From contig OX291562.1 of NCBI GenBank assembly GCA_946406115.1, positions 6,230,001-6,294,000 of the forward strand: a DNA stretch of 64,000 bases, given 5' to 3'. The notes under the pieces are model-generated. The model saw only the letters and a list, made by a program, of their open reading frames with translations. It was not told where the DNA came from and did no database searches. The stretch is from Apoda limacodes. Taxonomy: Eukaryota; Arthropoda; Insecta; Lepidoptera; Limacodidae. Of this stretch, positions 1-12,235 are shown one piece after another (within the stretch, counting starts at the first letter, position 1; each line of letters starts with the position of its first letter). The translations under genes were made by a program, and so were the position numbers.

Positions 1-39
1 TTACCTTTTTTGACCCCCAATAGGTACCAGCACAGAATA

Positions 40-226
40 GTTAAGGTTATATTCAAATATATACTAAAAAGTCAGTTCGAAATAATAAAAATTTATATTT
101 GAGATCTAAAAAACATTTATTTTTCTCCCACTCTAACATACCACTAAATGCGCTGGTTGATTTTTACAAATTAAAGACCCAAAGGGGTAAAGGTAGGTAA
201 AGTTTCATAGAATTTATATAATATAT
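40..226 (-). other. 3' flank / UTR of the GH1 gene
   Basis: Sequence after the stop codon read on the minus strand. An AATATA/AATAAA-like AT-rich stretch follows directly but no single poly(A) signal can be chosen. No other gene is visible at the window edge. Confidence 0.3.
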
Positions 227-3200
227 TTATTCTTCAGTACTCATTTGTTCACTGTTTATATCTGGCTCGTAGTTAGGATCTAACTTGTGAGTTCTGATAA
301 TTTCTCTGTAAACATAAGCCGATTTTCTTGGTGTTCTGGTTTTGTGCGAGCTTTTGTAATCCACTTCATATAAACCGAATCTGTCACTGAAAGTATAGAA
401 AGAAAAAATCGGTAAATAATTGTACTGTCTATAGAAAGGTGTAAGACAGGGAGTCGCGCTCCGACCGATTTTGTTAACGGATATACTTTGCAGTGGTGAA
501 GAGAAAGAGGTGAATCGAAGAACCCTACCCGGCTGGCTAGCGTTTGAGAAAATTACGCATTTTGCAGCTACGTAGGTAAGTCTACTTTGAGAAAGAGGTA
601 AATCAAAGAATTCAACTGGGCTGGCCAGCGTTTGAGAAAATTACGCACTTTGGAGCTATGTAAATCTACTTTTAGAAAGAGGTGAATCAAAGAATCCAAC
701 TAGGCTGGCCAGCGTTTGAGAAAATACGCAAATACTTAAGATGAAAGTCTGCAACCAGTGTGTGTTGCAAGCTTAGATCATTTAACCGTTGCCAGTGATG
801 ACTTGCCTACGTATCTAGCTGTTATGCTGAAAGGCGCTCAGCGAGCTATGTAATGGAAATGGTAATTTATGAGTTATGGGACGTATATGAAACTGCATTA
901 ATCCAGGTCATCGCCAGTCCCGCAGGATGATAGCCGTTAGTGAAACGAGGATGTCTTCACATATAATATAATCATATATATAATATTTATACATACATAT
1001 TTGTTGATAGAAAACTATATTTAAATTTTATTTTACCTGAATCCAGCCATCCATTCAAAATTATCCATAAGGCTCCACACCATGTAGCCTTTTATATTGC
1101 AACCATCGTTAACAGCATCCAAGAGAGCATTTAAGTATCTTCTCATGTACCTTATCCTGTCATCATCCACAAGACCAGCGGCGGTAGACCAGCCATTCTC
1201 AAAGACAATCACTGGAGGATTATCGTACAGGTTTTTTATTTCCATGAAAACTTTATAAAATCCCCAAGGGACTTCCTACAAAAAAATACAGTAAATACAT
1301 TTTTATCGGATAAACTAGGGAGTTATTTTACATAATTATTGTAGTGTAAAGTTTTCATTGTAGATAAAATTTTGTTTGAAATACTTTTACAAGCGCTCCC
1401 ACCAAACGAAAAAACGCTCGAGCACTTTTGTGTTGTGCATAATAAGAACTGTATTGACTAATTTTAAATGTACACGAACACACTCATTAAAAACAATAGT
1501 AAACATAAAGTTTTCTATTTTTAGTCACCGATATATACATGTGTGTATACATAGGTATATGTATGTGTAAACATGTGTGCGATGTATATTTAAATATTTA
1601 TGTATGTATGTGCATTTATGTATAATTTTTTTATTTCACTAAGGTGGCAAACAAGCTTACATACGGTCAGACTGATGGTAAGCGGTCACCGCAGCCTATA
1701 GACGCTTGCAACATCTGGGGTATCACTGGCGCATTTAACCTTATGAAGTACTCATTTGTTGAAACAACTCGGGCACCATCTATTTAAAAATGTTTATAGA
1801 TACTATATCCTTTATATATAGCACTAGACTATACAGTATCCAGAAACCTTCACGGTCTCGCGCACAAGAAACTCTCACCACTTTTATCGCATTCGATTGA
1901 ATAGCATAAAATAATCACAAGGGACAAACAAAAAAACATTTTTTTTACAGACTTACTCATAAATCAGCATTTAATGCACCCTCTTTCACCATCTTAATAG
2001 TGTTCATTACATTCCATTGTGCGGTAATTGTTATGACCGCATGACCGCACAAGTACCTTTTACTTAACAGATTTTATTTATTTTTAGCAAGAAGAGAGCC
2101 TATTAACTAAGTTTTTATTATTGGAAAAATAAATTTAACGTGTTTGTTCAAATCATATCAAAACGATTAGATTCCATTAATTATTAACTTTTTAACACTA
2201 ATATGAGTATTTACTGGACAGAATTCAAGTGTAATGAAAACAGTCGTATGAGTATGACACTCGTGTGTACTGATCATACACAACCTAGTCAGTAATCAGC
2301 AGCCTAACTCACTTGTATGAGGAGGTACTTTTAAAAATGTAACTAATCCAGTATTTAACATTGAAATTGAATAAAGTGTTTAGACGGAAGTTTACAAAAT
2401 ATGATTAATCCCATATAAAATTGTTAAGCAGCTTGGTTTGTGCAAATTTTTCTTTTTTTTTCTGTTTTCATACCACTAAGGCGGCAAACAAGCACACGGT
2501 TCGCATGATGGTAAGCGGTCACCGTGGCCTACCTATGGATAACACCAGGGGTATCACTCGCGCGCTGCCGACCCTTCAAAGATCCAATAACTTCTTTCTT
2601 GAAGAACCCCATACTGTAGTCCTATTTAATACTACTATTCCGATTACAAAAAGTATTGAACTCAATTATCAGTACTGTTTCAAATTATGACGCATACAAG
2701 GCAAGTAGACTTTCGTTGACAATACAACGAAATATGTTTATTTCATATAATTCTATCAAAGAATTTCAGAGTGTTTATTTTAGTTTGTGAATACTTTATC
2801 GAACAATATTTAAGGACTTTTGAGTATTTAGTAGGACCCTGCTCTCGCAACACTTGTTGAACCATAAACAGAATCCAATAGTTTAAATGCCAAAGAGAAT
2901 GTTATACACTACGTTGACACGAAAAAAGATTTTTATTAATTTTATAATTTTAATACACTTTATAACATCAAAATATGAGTTATCCACAAACTAATTAAAA
3001 AAAATGATTATTCATAACAACTTCTATTTTTTTCATGAATACTAGTTGGTTACTTCCATTCGAAAGTACTTAAATTAACTACTAACTTTAATTTTAAATA
3101 TTCGCTTCCTGCATACAACAAACTTTCGCAATTTCTGGAAAATACTCGAAGTGGAAAAGTCATATTTTGAAAAGTACCTCCTCGTATCATAATATACTAT

Positions 3201-5934
3201 TATATGATAGATCAAAACGATGCTTACTAATAACCAATTGGATTTAGCCATATTCCACTGATTATCCTTCTGGAAAACAGCGCCCATATCATCCATATAT
3301 GACGGTACTTGGTACATTCCATCTACCGAAGCATCCCTGTACGCCATTCGGCTTGTGTAGCTGTTCACTCCGAAAAAGTCAGAGGTTCCTCTAATCAAAA
3401 TTATTTCTTCGGTAGAAAATTGTGGCATACGTGATTTAGGGAAGCCTTGTTCAGCGGACTTTGTATTAACGCTGTCTCTTACTTCTACTGGAAAATTGCC
3501 GGCTTTGGTGAATATTGGATGGGCATACAGACCCCACTGTAAAAGAAAAAATAATAAATAAATAATAAAAATAATAACAAAGCGCCATCTGTTCACAAAC
3601 TAATACTGAAATAAAAATACATATATACATTTTTGGAAAATAAACACATAGGAAACACCCGGACTCACGACAAACAAAAATGTGCAACACAAAAATGTTT
3701 GCCTTGTACGGTTCGAGGATGGAATCTATACCCTAAGGTTCAGCAAGCAGTATCACTCCTAACTGAGCCACAGTGACTGATTTTTTTGACGTGTAATTGT
3801 AACAAAGTATTGTATATGATAAAGAAAAAAATTGTCTTTGCCATAAATAATGTAAACTCATCGGAGCAGGATCAAACTACGAATTCTGGGGTGAAACATA
3901 AAGATTTGGCTGAGATAACTTCTCATGGTACCTTATAAATTAGAAGACTAAAAATGGCTACATTTTTATAAGAGGTACTTACATCAAATTGCCTAGCGTC
4001 TATCGCAGCTTGTTCATCATGGTCAGAATTAGAAACTGGTTCATACCACGCACAGCTTATTACAATTCCTATACTTCCATTGTTAATATGTCTGTACATT
4101 TTGTCGTACAAGTGGTATACTTCAGCATGAGCTAATAGAACATTTTTTGCACACATATAGTCGGCAATACCAGTCATATTTATCATTGGAGCTCTTATGT
4201 CTAAACCATAACCTTCGTAACATATCTGCTTCGGCTCATTGATTGTAACCCAATGTTTTACTTTATCGCCAAAATTGTCAAAAGCAACTTTGGCAAAATC
4301 TTTAAACCATTGTACAATGTAAGGGTTCATCCATCCTCCTAATTTTTGAAGATTTTGTGGCAAATCCCAGTGGTATAATGTTATAACTGGCTCAATATCA
4401 TTTTTTAACATTTCGTTGATAAGATTACTATAATATTCAATTCCCGCTGGATTAATTTTGTCCGGAAAGCCGGTAGGAAGTATTCTTGACCAGGATATAG
4501 AGAACCTGTAGAAATCTAAGCCTAGCTCTTTCATCATTTCTACATCACGTACGTATTGATGGTACGAATCACATGCCTCATCACCAGTGTCACCGTGATT
4601 AATTGGTGAAGGTGTTCTATGTGATGCGACGTCCCATATTGATGGTCCTCTACCTAAACATTTTAATAAAAATAAATATTAAAAAAATAAAATATTATAT
4701 ATATGTATATAATCTAAATTTCGGAAGTGGCTCTACCGATTTTCATGATATGTAGTGAGCAGGGGGTTTCGGGGGCGATAAATCGCTCTAACTAGGTTTC
4801 ATTTTTAGAAAATGTCGTTTCATCCATGTTTTCAGGCAATGATGAATAGAAAAATATAACTCTTCCTGACATCTGTTGGCGAGTAGTAATACTATTATTT
4901 TTACCGACACAGCAACCACTAAAGCTACTTGACAATAGATGGTGTTAAAATAACGAGCATAGCTCGGTCCTTTAGGTACTTATGATTTAAACGTCATCAG
5001 TAAATGTATTTAAAATGGACTGACTGGTAAATACTTTCAAACAAGGCTTATTCTGTGTCTTTCAGCGTATTTTCACCCTAAATTCGGTTATTGGTGTAGG
5101 ATTTCAACGGCAACTCCTTAATTTATAAAAAAATCGACTCACGCTTGACGATATCAATTAGCATATGTCCTTTCTCGGGACTCAAACTATCTCCATGGCA
5201 AATTTCATCTTAATTGGAACAGCGGCTTAAGCGTAAAGAGGTAACAGACAGACAGACAGAGTTACTTGCGCATTTATAATATAAGTATGAATAGCGACCC
5301 GGCAGACGTTTTCCTGCCCGGAAAAGCAGCGCCACATTAAATATGATTTATAAAATTTAAAATTTACATTTTTTTACTGTTGCGATTCCATAATTACTTC
5401 TAACGAATCTACGGTTGAGCTATCATTTTTGGATACCTCACTGTTTACTATAACCTCTTTGTGTAAATTATTTAATTTTTCTATGGTGAAAGTATTGGTG
5501 CTAAGCCTTTCATTTAATCCTTTTGGTTTTAGGCTAGTCCTTTCGATGCGTTTTATAATAATTTAATGTGTCGTTTCTAAGCCACAAATTTTACAATGAT
5601 TGAAGTTGTAGTATATGATAATAATGGAGTCGCATTAAATGCAGCGAATGTTGAAATAATTGTCGTACATTCAATCTTTGCCGTTAAGGAGAAGATCAGT
5701 AACACACCGACTGCAGCGCTACCTACCTGGTCCATTTGTGAATTCAAACCTTGCAGGGACCCACTCGAACGTACACAAAAAATATCATTAAAAAATATAA
5801 ACATCTTACCATCTTCATTCCAAGCACCTTCTATTTGGTAAGCGGAGGTTGAAGCTCCAAATTTGAATCCAGGAGGAAACTTACGTATCTTCATGAGACA
5901 CATTACATCATCAAAAGTCAATATTAGGAAAATG
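227..5934 (-). CDS. Family 1 glycoside hydrolase (beta-glucosidase / myrosinase-like), 5' end incomplete
   Basis: Five exons join in phase with GT-AG borders: 5934-5810, 4653-3983, 3536-3228, 1275-1037 and 386-227 (stop TAA at 227-229), giving about 500 visible residues, the normal GH1 length. The enzyme hydrolyses beta-glycosides by the retaining mechanism. Landmarks are [20 protein letters not shown] at the N-terminus, [10 protein letters not shown], the acid/base motif TINEP (Glu near visible residue 181) and the nucleophile motif VIVFENGW (Glu near residue 394). The C-terminus carries [14 protein letters not shown], typical of insect members. A hydrophobic stretch IFLILTF precedes the mature start, so a secreted or lumenal gut enzyme is likely. 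The first visible exon begins in mid-codon after an AG at 5935-5936 and an in-frame stop lies further upstream, so a short exon with the initiator Met is missing; Met codons inside the exon are an alternative. Substrate (plant glucosides, myrosinase-like) cannot be told from sequence. Confidence 0.93.
495..860 (+). mobile_element. RTE-type LINE fragment with internal tandem triplication
   Basis: In the GH1 intron 387-1036. The segment encoding the RTE reverse-transcriptase motif EKEVNRR...GWLAFEK occurs three times in a row (cores near 502, 590 and 674, about 84-88 bp apart). It is followed by degenerate RTE sequence (CNQCVL, then PVMT) interrupted by stops. Family assignment is by the same motif string seen in the other RTE pieces in this window. 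Confidence 0.65.
1637..1790 (+). repeat. 'ctaaggtggcaaacaagc' dispersed repeat, copy 1
   Basis: Begins ctaaggtggcaaacaagc and continues with 'gatggtaagcggtcaccg' and 'ggggtatcac'. The same string recurs at 2473, 11272 and, inverted, at 58742. A widespread lepidopteran short interspersed repeat. It lies in a GH1 intron. Confidence 0.75.
2473..2665 (+). repeat. 'ctaaggcggcaaacaagc' dispersed repeat, copy 2
   Basis: Same family as 1637-1790, longer: includes 'caccaggggtatcactcgcg' and the downstream 'cttctttcttgaagaacccc' segment. The ORF over it is only a repeat-derived reading frame. It lies in the GH1 intron 1276-3227; the rest of that intron shows nothing recognisable. Confidence 0.75.
4710..4985 (+). 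repeat. Dispersed repeat, inverted partner at 53745-54045
   Basis: Sequence around 'cgattttcatgatatgtag', 'tttcatttttagaaaa', 'cttcctgacatctgttggc' and 'acaatagatggtgtt' matches the reverse complement of 53745-54045 over about 280 bp with scattered mismatches. Non-coding transposable-element family, in the intron between GH1 exons 1 and 2. Confidence 0.7.
5085..5290 (-). mobile_element. Lep1/Helitron-like fragment
   Basis: Shares 'ttcaacggcaactccttaat', 'cgggactcaaactat', 'atggcaaatttcatc' and 'taaagaggtaacagacagac' with 53341-53725, in the same orientation. Non-autonomous fragment. Confidence 0.6.
5700..5800 (-). repeat. Short repeat shared with 6015-6080, on both sides of GH1 exon 1
   Basis: Contains 'ccgactgcagcgct' and 'ccatttgtgaattcaaacc', matching 'ccgactgcagcgcc' and 'tgatttgtaaattttaacc' near 6020-6060. 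The two copies lie close on either side of the first visible GH1 exon. Confidence 0.55.
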
Positions 5935-5981
5935 CTGAAATTGCATTGGATATATTATACATGTGCCTAAAATAAATGTAT

Positions 5982-6170
5982 ACTAGCTGACCAGGCTGAC
6001 GTTGTCCTGCATGATACCGACTGCAGCGCCATCTGCCGGGCTGATTTGTAAATTTTAACCATCCAGGGCGCCACCGTTTGGGCATACAAAAAATTCATTC
6101 AAATCGGTCCAGCCGTTTAGGAGGAGTACAGTGACATACACACGTACAGTACAATTATATATATAAAGAT
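5982..6170 (-). mobile_element. Helitron-like (ACTAG-starting) fragment upstream of GH1 exon 1
   Basis: Starts ACTAGCTGACC (reverse complement of a CTAGT Helitron 3' end), then a 'tcggtccagccgttt' core and 'cacacgtac' tail, typical of lepidopteran Helitron-like non-autonomous elements. Confidence 0.6.
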
Positions 6171-6816
6171 AACATGTGACTAATATAGGAACAATACTTT
6201 GACACCAGTGTTAAGCACTATTAGCAGAAAATCCTTCAACCAGTACATTGACACCTTCGCTAAACAAGCAAAAGGTTATAAAACTTCCATTGATAAAATT
6301 ACCTTTTGTCCTTTTCTTTCTCGTCTATTTTTACCCGACTGCGGCAAAGCCCAAAAGTAGGGATATGTGTTTGACATGTGTGTATGTCCGACTCTATGTT
6401 ACCTCGTAACTACTTAACGGCTAAACCGATTTTAATAAATTATAAGTGATTAGATTCGTCTTAACCACTAGAGTGTCATAGGCTATATTAAAATTATTGG
6501 AAATCAAAATAGCGGATTTTTATAATTAATATAAACATTTACAAATACTGGCGCGCGTTGTCTGCGTGCGCAAAGATTTATGAGTGCGCGTTCATACAAC
6601 CAGTTAGGGTTTTTTTTCTATAAATGAAGTACTTATTTTTAGATAAAAAGATCGGTGGTATATAAATAAAAATATTTCTTTATTTGTTAAAGCCAAAAGT
6701 ACTAGTACGTAATCGTTAATTTCCCGCACGCAATACGCATCAACGTAAAATATCAGTATATCACTTTTTGAAATCTACTTTCTGTGCATGATATTGAAAT
6801 AAATAAAGGATAATAT
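6171..6816. other. Intergenic, repeat-derived
   Basis: Contains degenerate element pieces ('ggctaaaccgattttaat', 'actctatgttacctcg') and AT-rich filler. No coding region is seen. Confidence 0.4.
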
Positions 6817-6935
6817 AGTGCAGCAAACTTTTCTGAGCCGGTGGCGGTCGCTAGTGGTGTGTAAGTTTACCGCATTTTAATATGGCGACTGTAGTTTCGG
6901 TTTTAAATCACCGAATCAGAAAAATTTGCTGCACT
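6817..6935. mobile_element. 119-bp MITE, family A copy 1
   Basis: Perfect-looking terminal inverted repeats: agtgcagcaaacttttctga at the left and its near-exact complement (tcagaaaaatttgctgcact) at the right, flanked by TA, as for Tc1/mariner MITEs. A second copy is at 22038-22153 and a half copy near 55330-55365. Confidence 0.8.
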
Positions 6936-7399
6936 ACTAACTATAGTATTATAGATGTAGATGTACAACTTGGCATAACAGAATATATGATGTTCAAGAA
7001 ATGAAAATTTCTGCGTTTGATTTGAAAATACCCTAAATGTAAGAAAGATTAATTATACATTAAGACCATAATTCCGCGATGGACTCCTAAACTACAGAAC
7101 CGATTTTGATCAAACTTCGTAACATTTTTTTATTTTATCCAACTTAAAAGATAGGATAGTTTTTATCTCGATCTGTAAAGTGCGAGTCGGAATCGGGCAC
7201 ATTAGGTAAAAACCAACATTCGCCGGGTTACAGAGGGACGGCAGCGGAACAACGTTCGCCGGGACCGCTAGCATGATAATAAAATTGGAGCAATATTAGA
7301 TTCGTACCAGTCTTATTGAATAATGATTGAAAACATTGAATTGAAAACAACCTAATTGTATAATGTCACATTAGTTGATGTGAACAAAATCAACGCATA

Positions 7400-8325
7400 A
7401 CTAACTGTCTGACGAAGTCATATTTTTCTGCAAACATTTTCGGTTGAAGCAAGGTCCGGGGAGTATGGTGGGTGACGGAGACATTCCAATCCTAGCTCCT
7501 CTAGTTTCGCCACCGTCTGTTGTGCAGTGTGTGGTCTAGCGTTGTCCTGAAGCAGCAGTAGGGTAGAGCGGTTGACCATTCTCTGCTGTTTAACGGCTGG
7601 CTTTTCCATCATGGTCTCCAATTGTCGGTAATACAGATCTGCCGTAATCGTCTGATCAGATCTTAGGAAGCTATAGTGGGTGAAACCAACGCTGGTACAC
7701 CAGACACTAACCAGTACCCTTTTTTGAGTCAACTTTTGATTGGGACAGGATTTAGCCGGTTCTTCTGGATTTCACCACAGTGATGAGCGTTTCCGATTAT
7801 CGTATAGGATCCATTTTTCATCACAAGTAATGATACGATTCAAAATCCCCTCGTTATTGTGACGTTTGAGTAATGTGTCGCAGCAGTCGACGCGCTTGTT
7901 GGTTTGCTTCACTTAGTTCATGCGGTACCCATTTCAAGCTTTTTCACGTTTCTAATTTGTTTCAAATGTCTCAAAATGGTTTTATCACTCACACCGAAGC
8001 CTGCAGCTTGAGATGATGTGGTTTGAGATGAATCCGATTCTACGATTAATTTCAATTTCTCATTGACAAGTATGGTCTCAGGCCGTCCATGAGAAAATTT
8101 TGACCTCAAGAACAAAGTTCAAAATTTCCAGAACCAAAGCGTTGGAACCAAAAACGTACTGTGTTTTCTTTTACAGTGGCTTCTCCGTACACATCATTAA
8201 TCCTTCTAGCTGTTTCTGCAGCGCTAGCGCCCACGATGGGATTCGATATTTAAAGGCGAATTGGAAGGCGATATTTTTTTTCTTTATTGAGCACAGAACA
8301 GTGTCAAAGCAAATTGAACGACGCG
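7400..8325 (-). pseudogene. mariner transposase relic
   Basis: Minus-strand mariner transposase broken by frameshifts and stops. It reads, 5' to 3', an N-terminal helix-turn-helix part (DVYGEATVKENTVRFWFQRF near 8200), a second HTH part (GFGVSDKTILRHLKQI), then the catalytic core: TCDEKWILYDNRKRSS, LVSVWCTSVGFTHYS, LLLQDNARPH and HPPYSPDLASTEN. The first two catalytic aspartates are present; the third, expected after SPDLA in mariner, is Glu. Downstream of this the C-terminus is truncated. The element moves by cut-and-paste in its active form; this copy is dead. The terminal repeats were not located. Confidence 0.88.
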
Positions 8326-9870
8326 AAAACAAATGAATTATTACATTCGAAAATCAAATAGACAAGCTTAAAATTGAAATAAATTTGAATTTGGATTCTA
8401 AACCAAACGCCGGCTTTTTGAGATCAAAGTGGCCAGTTCTATAAAACATCAATTTCATATGTAAGGACCTAATATAAGCTTCTTGATTAAGACACATTTT
8501 GAACACAAAAATAATAATTGAAAGGCGCACGATTTTAAAATCATAGAATAAGTAAAATAAAAATAATAAAATCATTTGCTAGAAGACAAGACACCACCAA
8601 TCACTTTGTCACAAACTTAAAATAAACCCGTGATTTGTATTTATAATTGGTTATTGTTTGATTTAGTTCATCAGTTAATTATTAGGTACAAACCAGAACA
8701 ACATAGTGGTGTCCTCCTGTTATGTCTCACTTATTATAATTTACTACTTCAATGTGATCAATTCAACGCCAGTCACAAGATAAGATGTTTATAGATTACG
8801 TGGTTTATTCTGCAAAACAAAATATTTTTAATACAAATATTTTACCTAGGTACATACTTTTACTTTTGCATAAAACACTTGGGTATTCTAAATTATTGAT
8901 AGAATCAGGCGTTAATTTGCGAAAATTCATTATTATGATAAAATATTATTACCTTGTAAATCCGCTAAAAACAATTCAGTAGCACTCACGTGCAGAAGTA
9001 CACCATCCACATGTGTAAGGTAATAATATTGACGTGACAACGTCTTATAAATTGGTTTGCCGGGTGACACTTCAAGAAACTGCGTTACGCTCCGCTCACG
9101 TTATGCGCTCACAATGAGAGCGAGTGAGAGGCACGCGCCCGCCTAAGAGCGAGAGAGACAGACATAAAATCATTGTCACGTAAAACTTTCGCCCGTATAC
9201 CGACTTTACAGGCAACCAGTTTTTTATTATACTTGGGTATTCTATAATTTTTTTTGTCGCAGCTGTTGTAAGCCCCACTGCAAGGGTACAGGCCTTATCT
9301 TGGCGAAAGATTATACATGTATAAGTATATACTTAGTAGATTAAGTAAAAAATTGGTGGACGTTGACGAAATAGCGGCCAATCGACTGTCAGTGTTTTCA
9401 GGCCGCCACATTAGGCATTTGACTTGGCTTAACCAGTTCTACGTAACCAGAGTTCAGAAAATGGTGCCACTGGTCACCCTTATAGGTGCTCATCCGGTCT
9501 AACTTATCAATCCCAATAGCCGAAAGCTATTGGACTACGAAAACCTCAAGGCATATGATGAATATACTTTGAAAGAACATACCTACCGATGAGATTTCTT
9601 TTAATAAGCAAAAAAAAAAAAGAGTTTTACTTACTTATAATTGAGCTGCAATTTGTGTGTATTTTTGTTGTGAACTGAACGCGGAGAGTTGGGATAGGGG
9701 GAAAGGGGATGAGGAAGAGGTGGTAAAGGTAGGAAAGGGAAAAGTGAGGAGAGACAGGCAATTTTTCAGATTGTAAATTATTTATAGCAATTTATTAATG
9801 TAAGCTACTTCTTGGAATCAGTTTATGCAAAATTCTTAATTAATCTCATAAAACAGAACCATAGAAAAAA
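8326..9870. other. Intergenic stretch
   Basis: AT-rich with a short GC-richer patch at 9080-9180 ('gagagcgagtgagag' type). Small ORFs here have no recognisable motif. Nothing further is supported. Confidence 0.35.
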
Positions 9871-9873
9871 ACT

Positions 9874-10320
9874 GACCAAGTGCGATTAGGACCTGCGCCC
9901 CGAGGGTTCTTTAGCTACCACCATTTACGTAATTCACAAACACAAACAGAAACAAAAACCGATGTTGCTAAACTTTGAATTTCATCACTGGGCTCTAACA
10001 AAATTTTGCACTTTAAAACTTAATATTTTGCAATCTTTTCGCTGAATCGATTGATTTTTGCACATCCTCAATATTTTTAAACGACCTATTCAACAACACC
10101 CTACACTATGGTGTAGACGAGTAAAATGAAATCATCCCCACTTTACGTGTAGTGAAGATTTTTTTCTAATTTTATGTTACCACTTTGTCGGCGTAATAAA
10201 TATATAATCCATACCAAATAACAGCTTTCTAGTACTAATGGTCTCTGAACTAAGCCATGGACAGACAGACCGACGGACATGCCGTAACTATAAGGGTTCC
10301 TTGTTGACTACGAAACCTTA
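9874..10320 (+). repeat. 'ccaagtgcgag...gagggttc' dispersed repeat, copy 1
   Basis: Starts with a degenerate 'gaccaagtgcgat...ccgagggttc', passes through 'ccatttacgtaattcac' and ends in 'taagggttccttgttgac'. Same family as 19372-19631 and 47516-48098. These are common non-coding elements in Lepidoptera. Confidence 0.65.
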
Positions 10321-10383
10321 AAAAAATAGATACCACAAAGAAAGCTTTAGGCATCTCAATAATGGTTAAATATATTGTAAGTA

Positions 10384-10735
10384 GGTAAAATTGCACTTTA
10401 GGCACTTTCGTCAAAAATAGGGGTTTTTTTTTTATTACAATAAATAGCTATTTTGAGACCTACCAATTAATAAAACAGGGGCAAAAAACAATTTTTCTTT
10501 AATTTTTTTATTATTGGGGTGCAAGTAACAAGATTTCTAGGTAAAGTTCTTTGTTAATAAAAAATAGCAATAAACACTGCCGCGAACTTAGAAATCTTGT
10601 TAGGGCGCCCCAACACAGCCGGGTTAGGTTAGAAGGTATAACCTTAGCCTTCGTGGTTATTTTTTTTATTTCTACCCAGAAATCTTCGAGGGCACCTCAA
10701 AATAGCTATTTATTGAAAAAAAAAAAAATTGCAGA
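10384..10735. mobile_element. Foldback hAT-like MITE family B, damaged copy
   Basis: Begins GGTAAAATTGCACTTTAGGC and includes 'ttagccttcgtggttatt' and 'aatagctatttattgaaaa', as in the intact copy 54566-54907. The right terminus is missing. Confidence 0.75.
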
Positions 10736-11271
10736 ATCACGCCGCACAAGATTTATTATGGAACAAATGAATATGCTGCAGTGTAATTGTAATTTACATC
10801 CTTTTTTGAAACATCTACTTTCCTATTATTTTTTTTATGTGATAGGTTAGTCGAGGTTTTCGAATTTATTCCGATTTCCTATATTTCCTATATCCTATAC
10901 AGATTTGGTTTTTTGTCGAAATTAATAAAAAAATATGTTACACGTAGTCTATACCTATCTACAGCTGTTTTATAAAAAAATAGGACTTTTTCTACTAGAT
11001 TTTTTCCAATTTAAAATTATAATAATTTTATTTTTCTTTGGTAAAAATTTTAGACGTTTAGAAAAATTACACATTTAACACGGATTCGTAACGTTTTAAT
11101 AATATCGATTAGATTACACAGAGTGCTAATGAGAAAAGATGGTTGTGGATATAACAATCAATTAAAATATAAACATAGTATTATGAAAATAAGTATAGTT
11201 ATCGAAACATTCTGTTCATCCACCTAGCAGTGAACAGCAATTTAAATCAACCAAAATCACAGTTTTATACC
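10736..11271. other. Intergenic stretch
   Basis: AT-rich, no coding sequence or repeat recognised. Confidence 0.35.
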
Positions 11272-11510
11272 GCTAAGGTGGCAAACAAGCATATGGCTCG
11301 CATATTGGAACACCAGGGATACAAGGGTATTACTCACGTGTTGCCGATTATTTAAAAATCTAATGACTTCCTTGTTCGATCTAAAAAAAATATACTGCAC
11401 TATTCCACAGCATGAACGTTGGCAGGAGGACACGTTCCTCCTTCCATTGAGGTTCTAAGTTGTGAGGATGAATTTCCTGCCGATGGCGAGCGATGCGATG
11501 GTAGAAAGTA
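11272..11510 (+). repeat. 'ctaaggtggcaaacaagc' dispersed repeat, copy 3
   Basis: Starts ctaaggtggcaaacaagc, with 'gggtattactcacgtgttg' and the 3' part 'ggaggacacgttcctcc' before 'gcgagcgatgcgatgg'. A longer but internally degraded copy. Confidence 0.65.
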
Positions 11511-11949
11511 GTAGAGGTTATTATTTTAAACAATTCCTCAGAACACAATTCATTATACAAGAGTTAGAACACACTAGCACAATTAATTTTTTAACGCAAC
11601 ATAAATACTCTGTTTTTTTTATTAGAGTATCTTTTTTTTATAATCCTATCGATCCAATTCCCTAGCAATACCACAGGCTAACTAAACTAAGGTTGATCTG
11701 TGTTGCTTGTGTAACTAAGCTTTTGTTGTCAAAAAAACAAAAAAAAAAAACGTAAGTAAAATTAATGGCCAGTGCTCACCTGGAAAATCAAAGAAGACTG
11801 CGAATTTTATATAAAAAAAAAATAAGGTATGTTTTTATCAGAAGTAAACATACACGTATGTATGAAGCCGATAAAATTTTTATAGCTTCTTAGTCACCTA
11901 TATATCCATTACATTTGCATTTCAATTTGTATGTACTTTTTTAAACAGC

Positions 11950-12235
11950 TTTTGCCAGTGGCTTCGGCTGCCTAGAATTCTGTTATCGGCCTGGTATTCT
12001 TACGGCAACTCCTTGATTGTAGTAAGAGAGACCGCTATATCAAGCGATAGCTGTAGCTTTAGCAATCTAAAAATAACTTGAATTTTCTGGGATAAAAAGT
12101 AGCCCCTCTTCTCTTCAACTATTTTTGTCTCTAACTCTGTGTCTGTGCTAAATTTTAGCTTAATTGGACGCTATGTTGCGACGCGACGTGAAGATAGGAC
12201 AAACAAACAAACACATTTTTGCTTTTAAGTAGGAA
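11950..12235 (-). mobile_element. Lep1/Helitron-like fragment
   Basis: Carries 'ttacggcaactccttgatt', 'gggataaaaagtagcccc' and 'aattttagcttaattgg', the same order as other Lep1-like copies here. Confidence 0.55.

Noticed and set aside
3075..3596. 173-codon ORF as a single exon
   Set aside because: Only 3228-3536 is GH1 coding; the flanks are intron read-through beyond the GT and AG borders.
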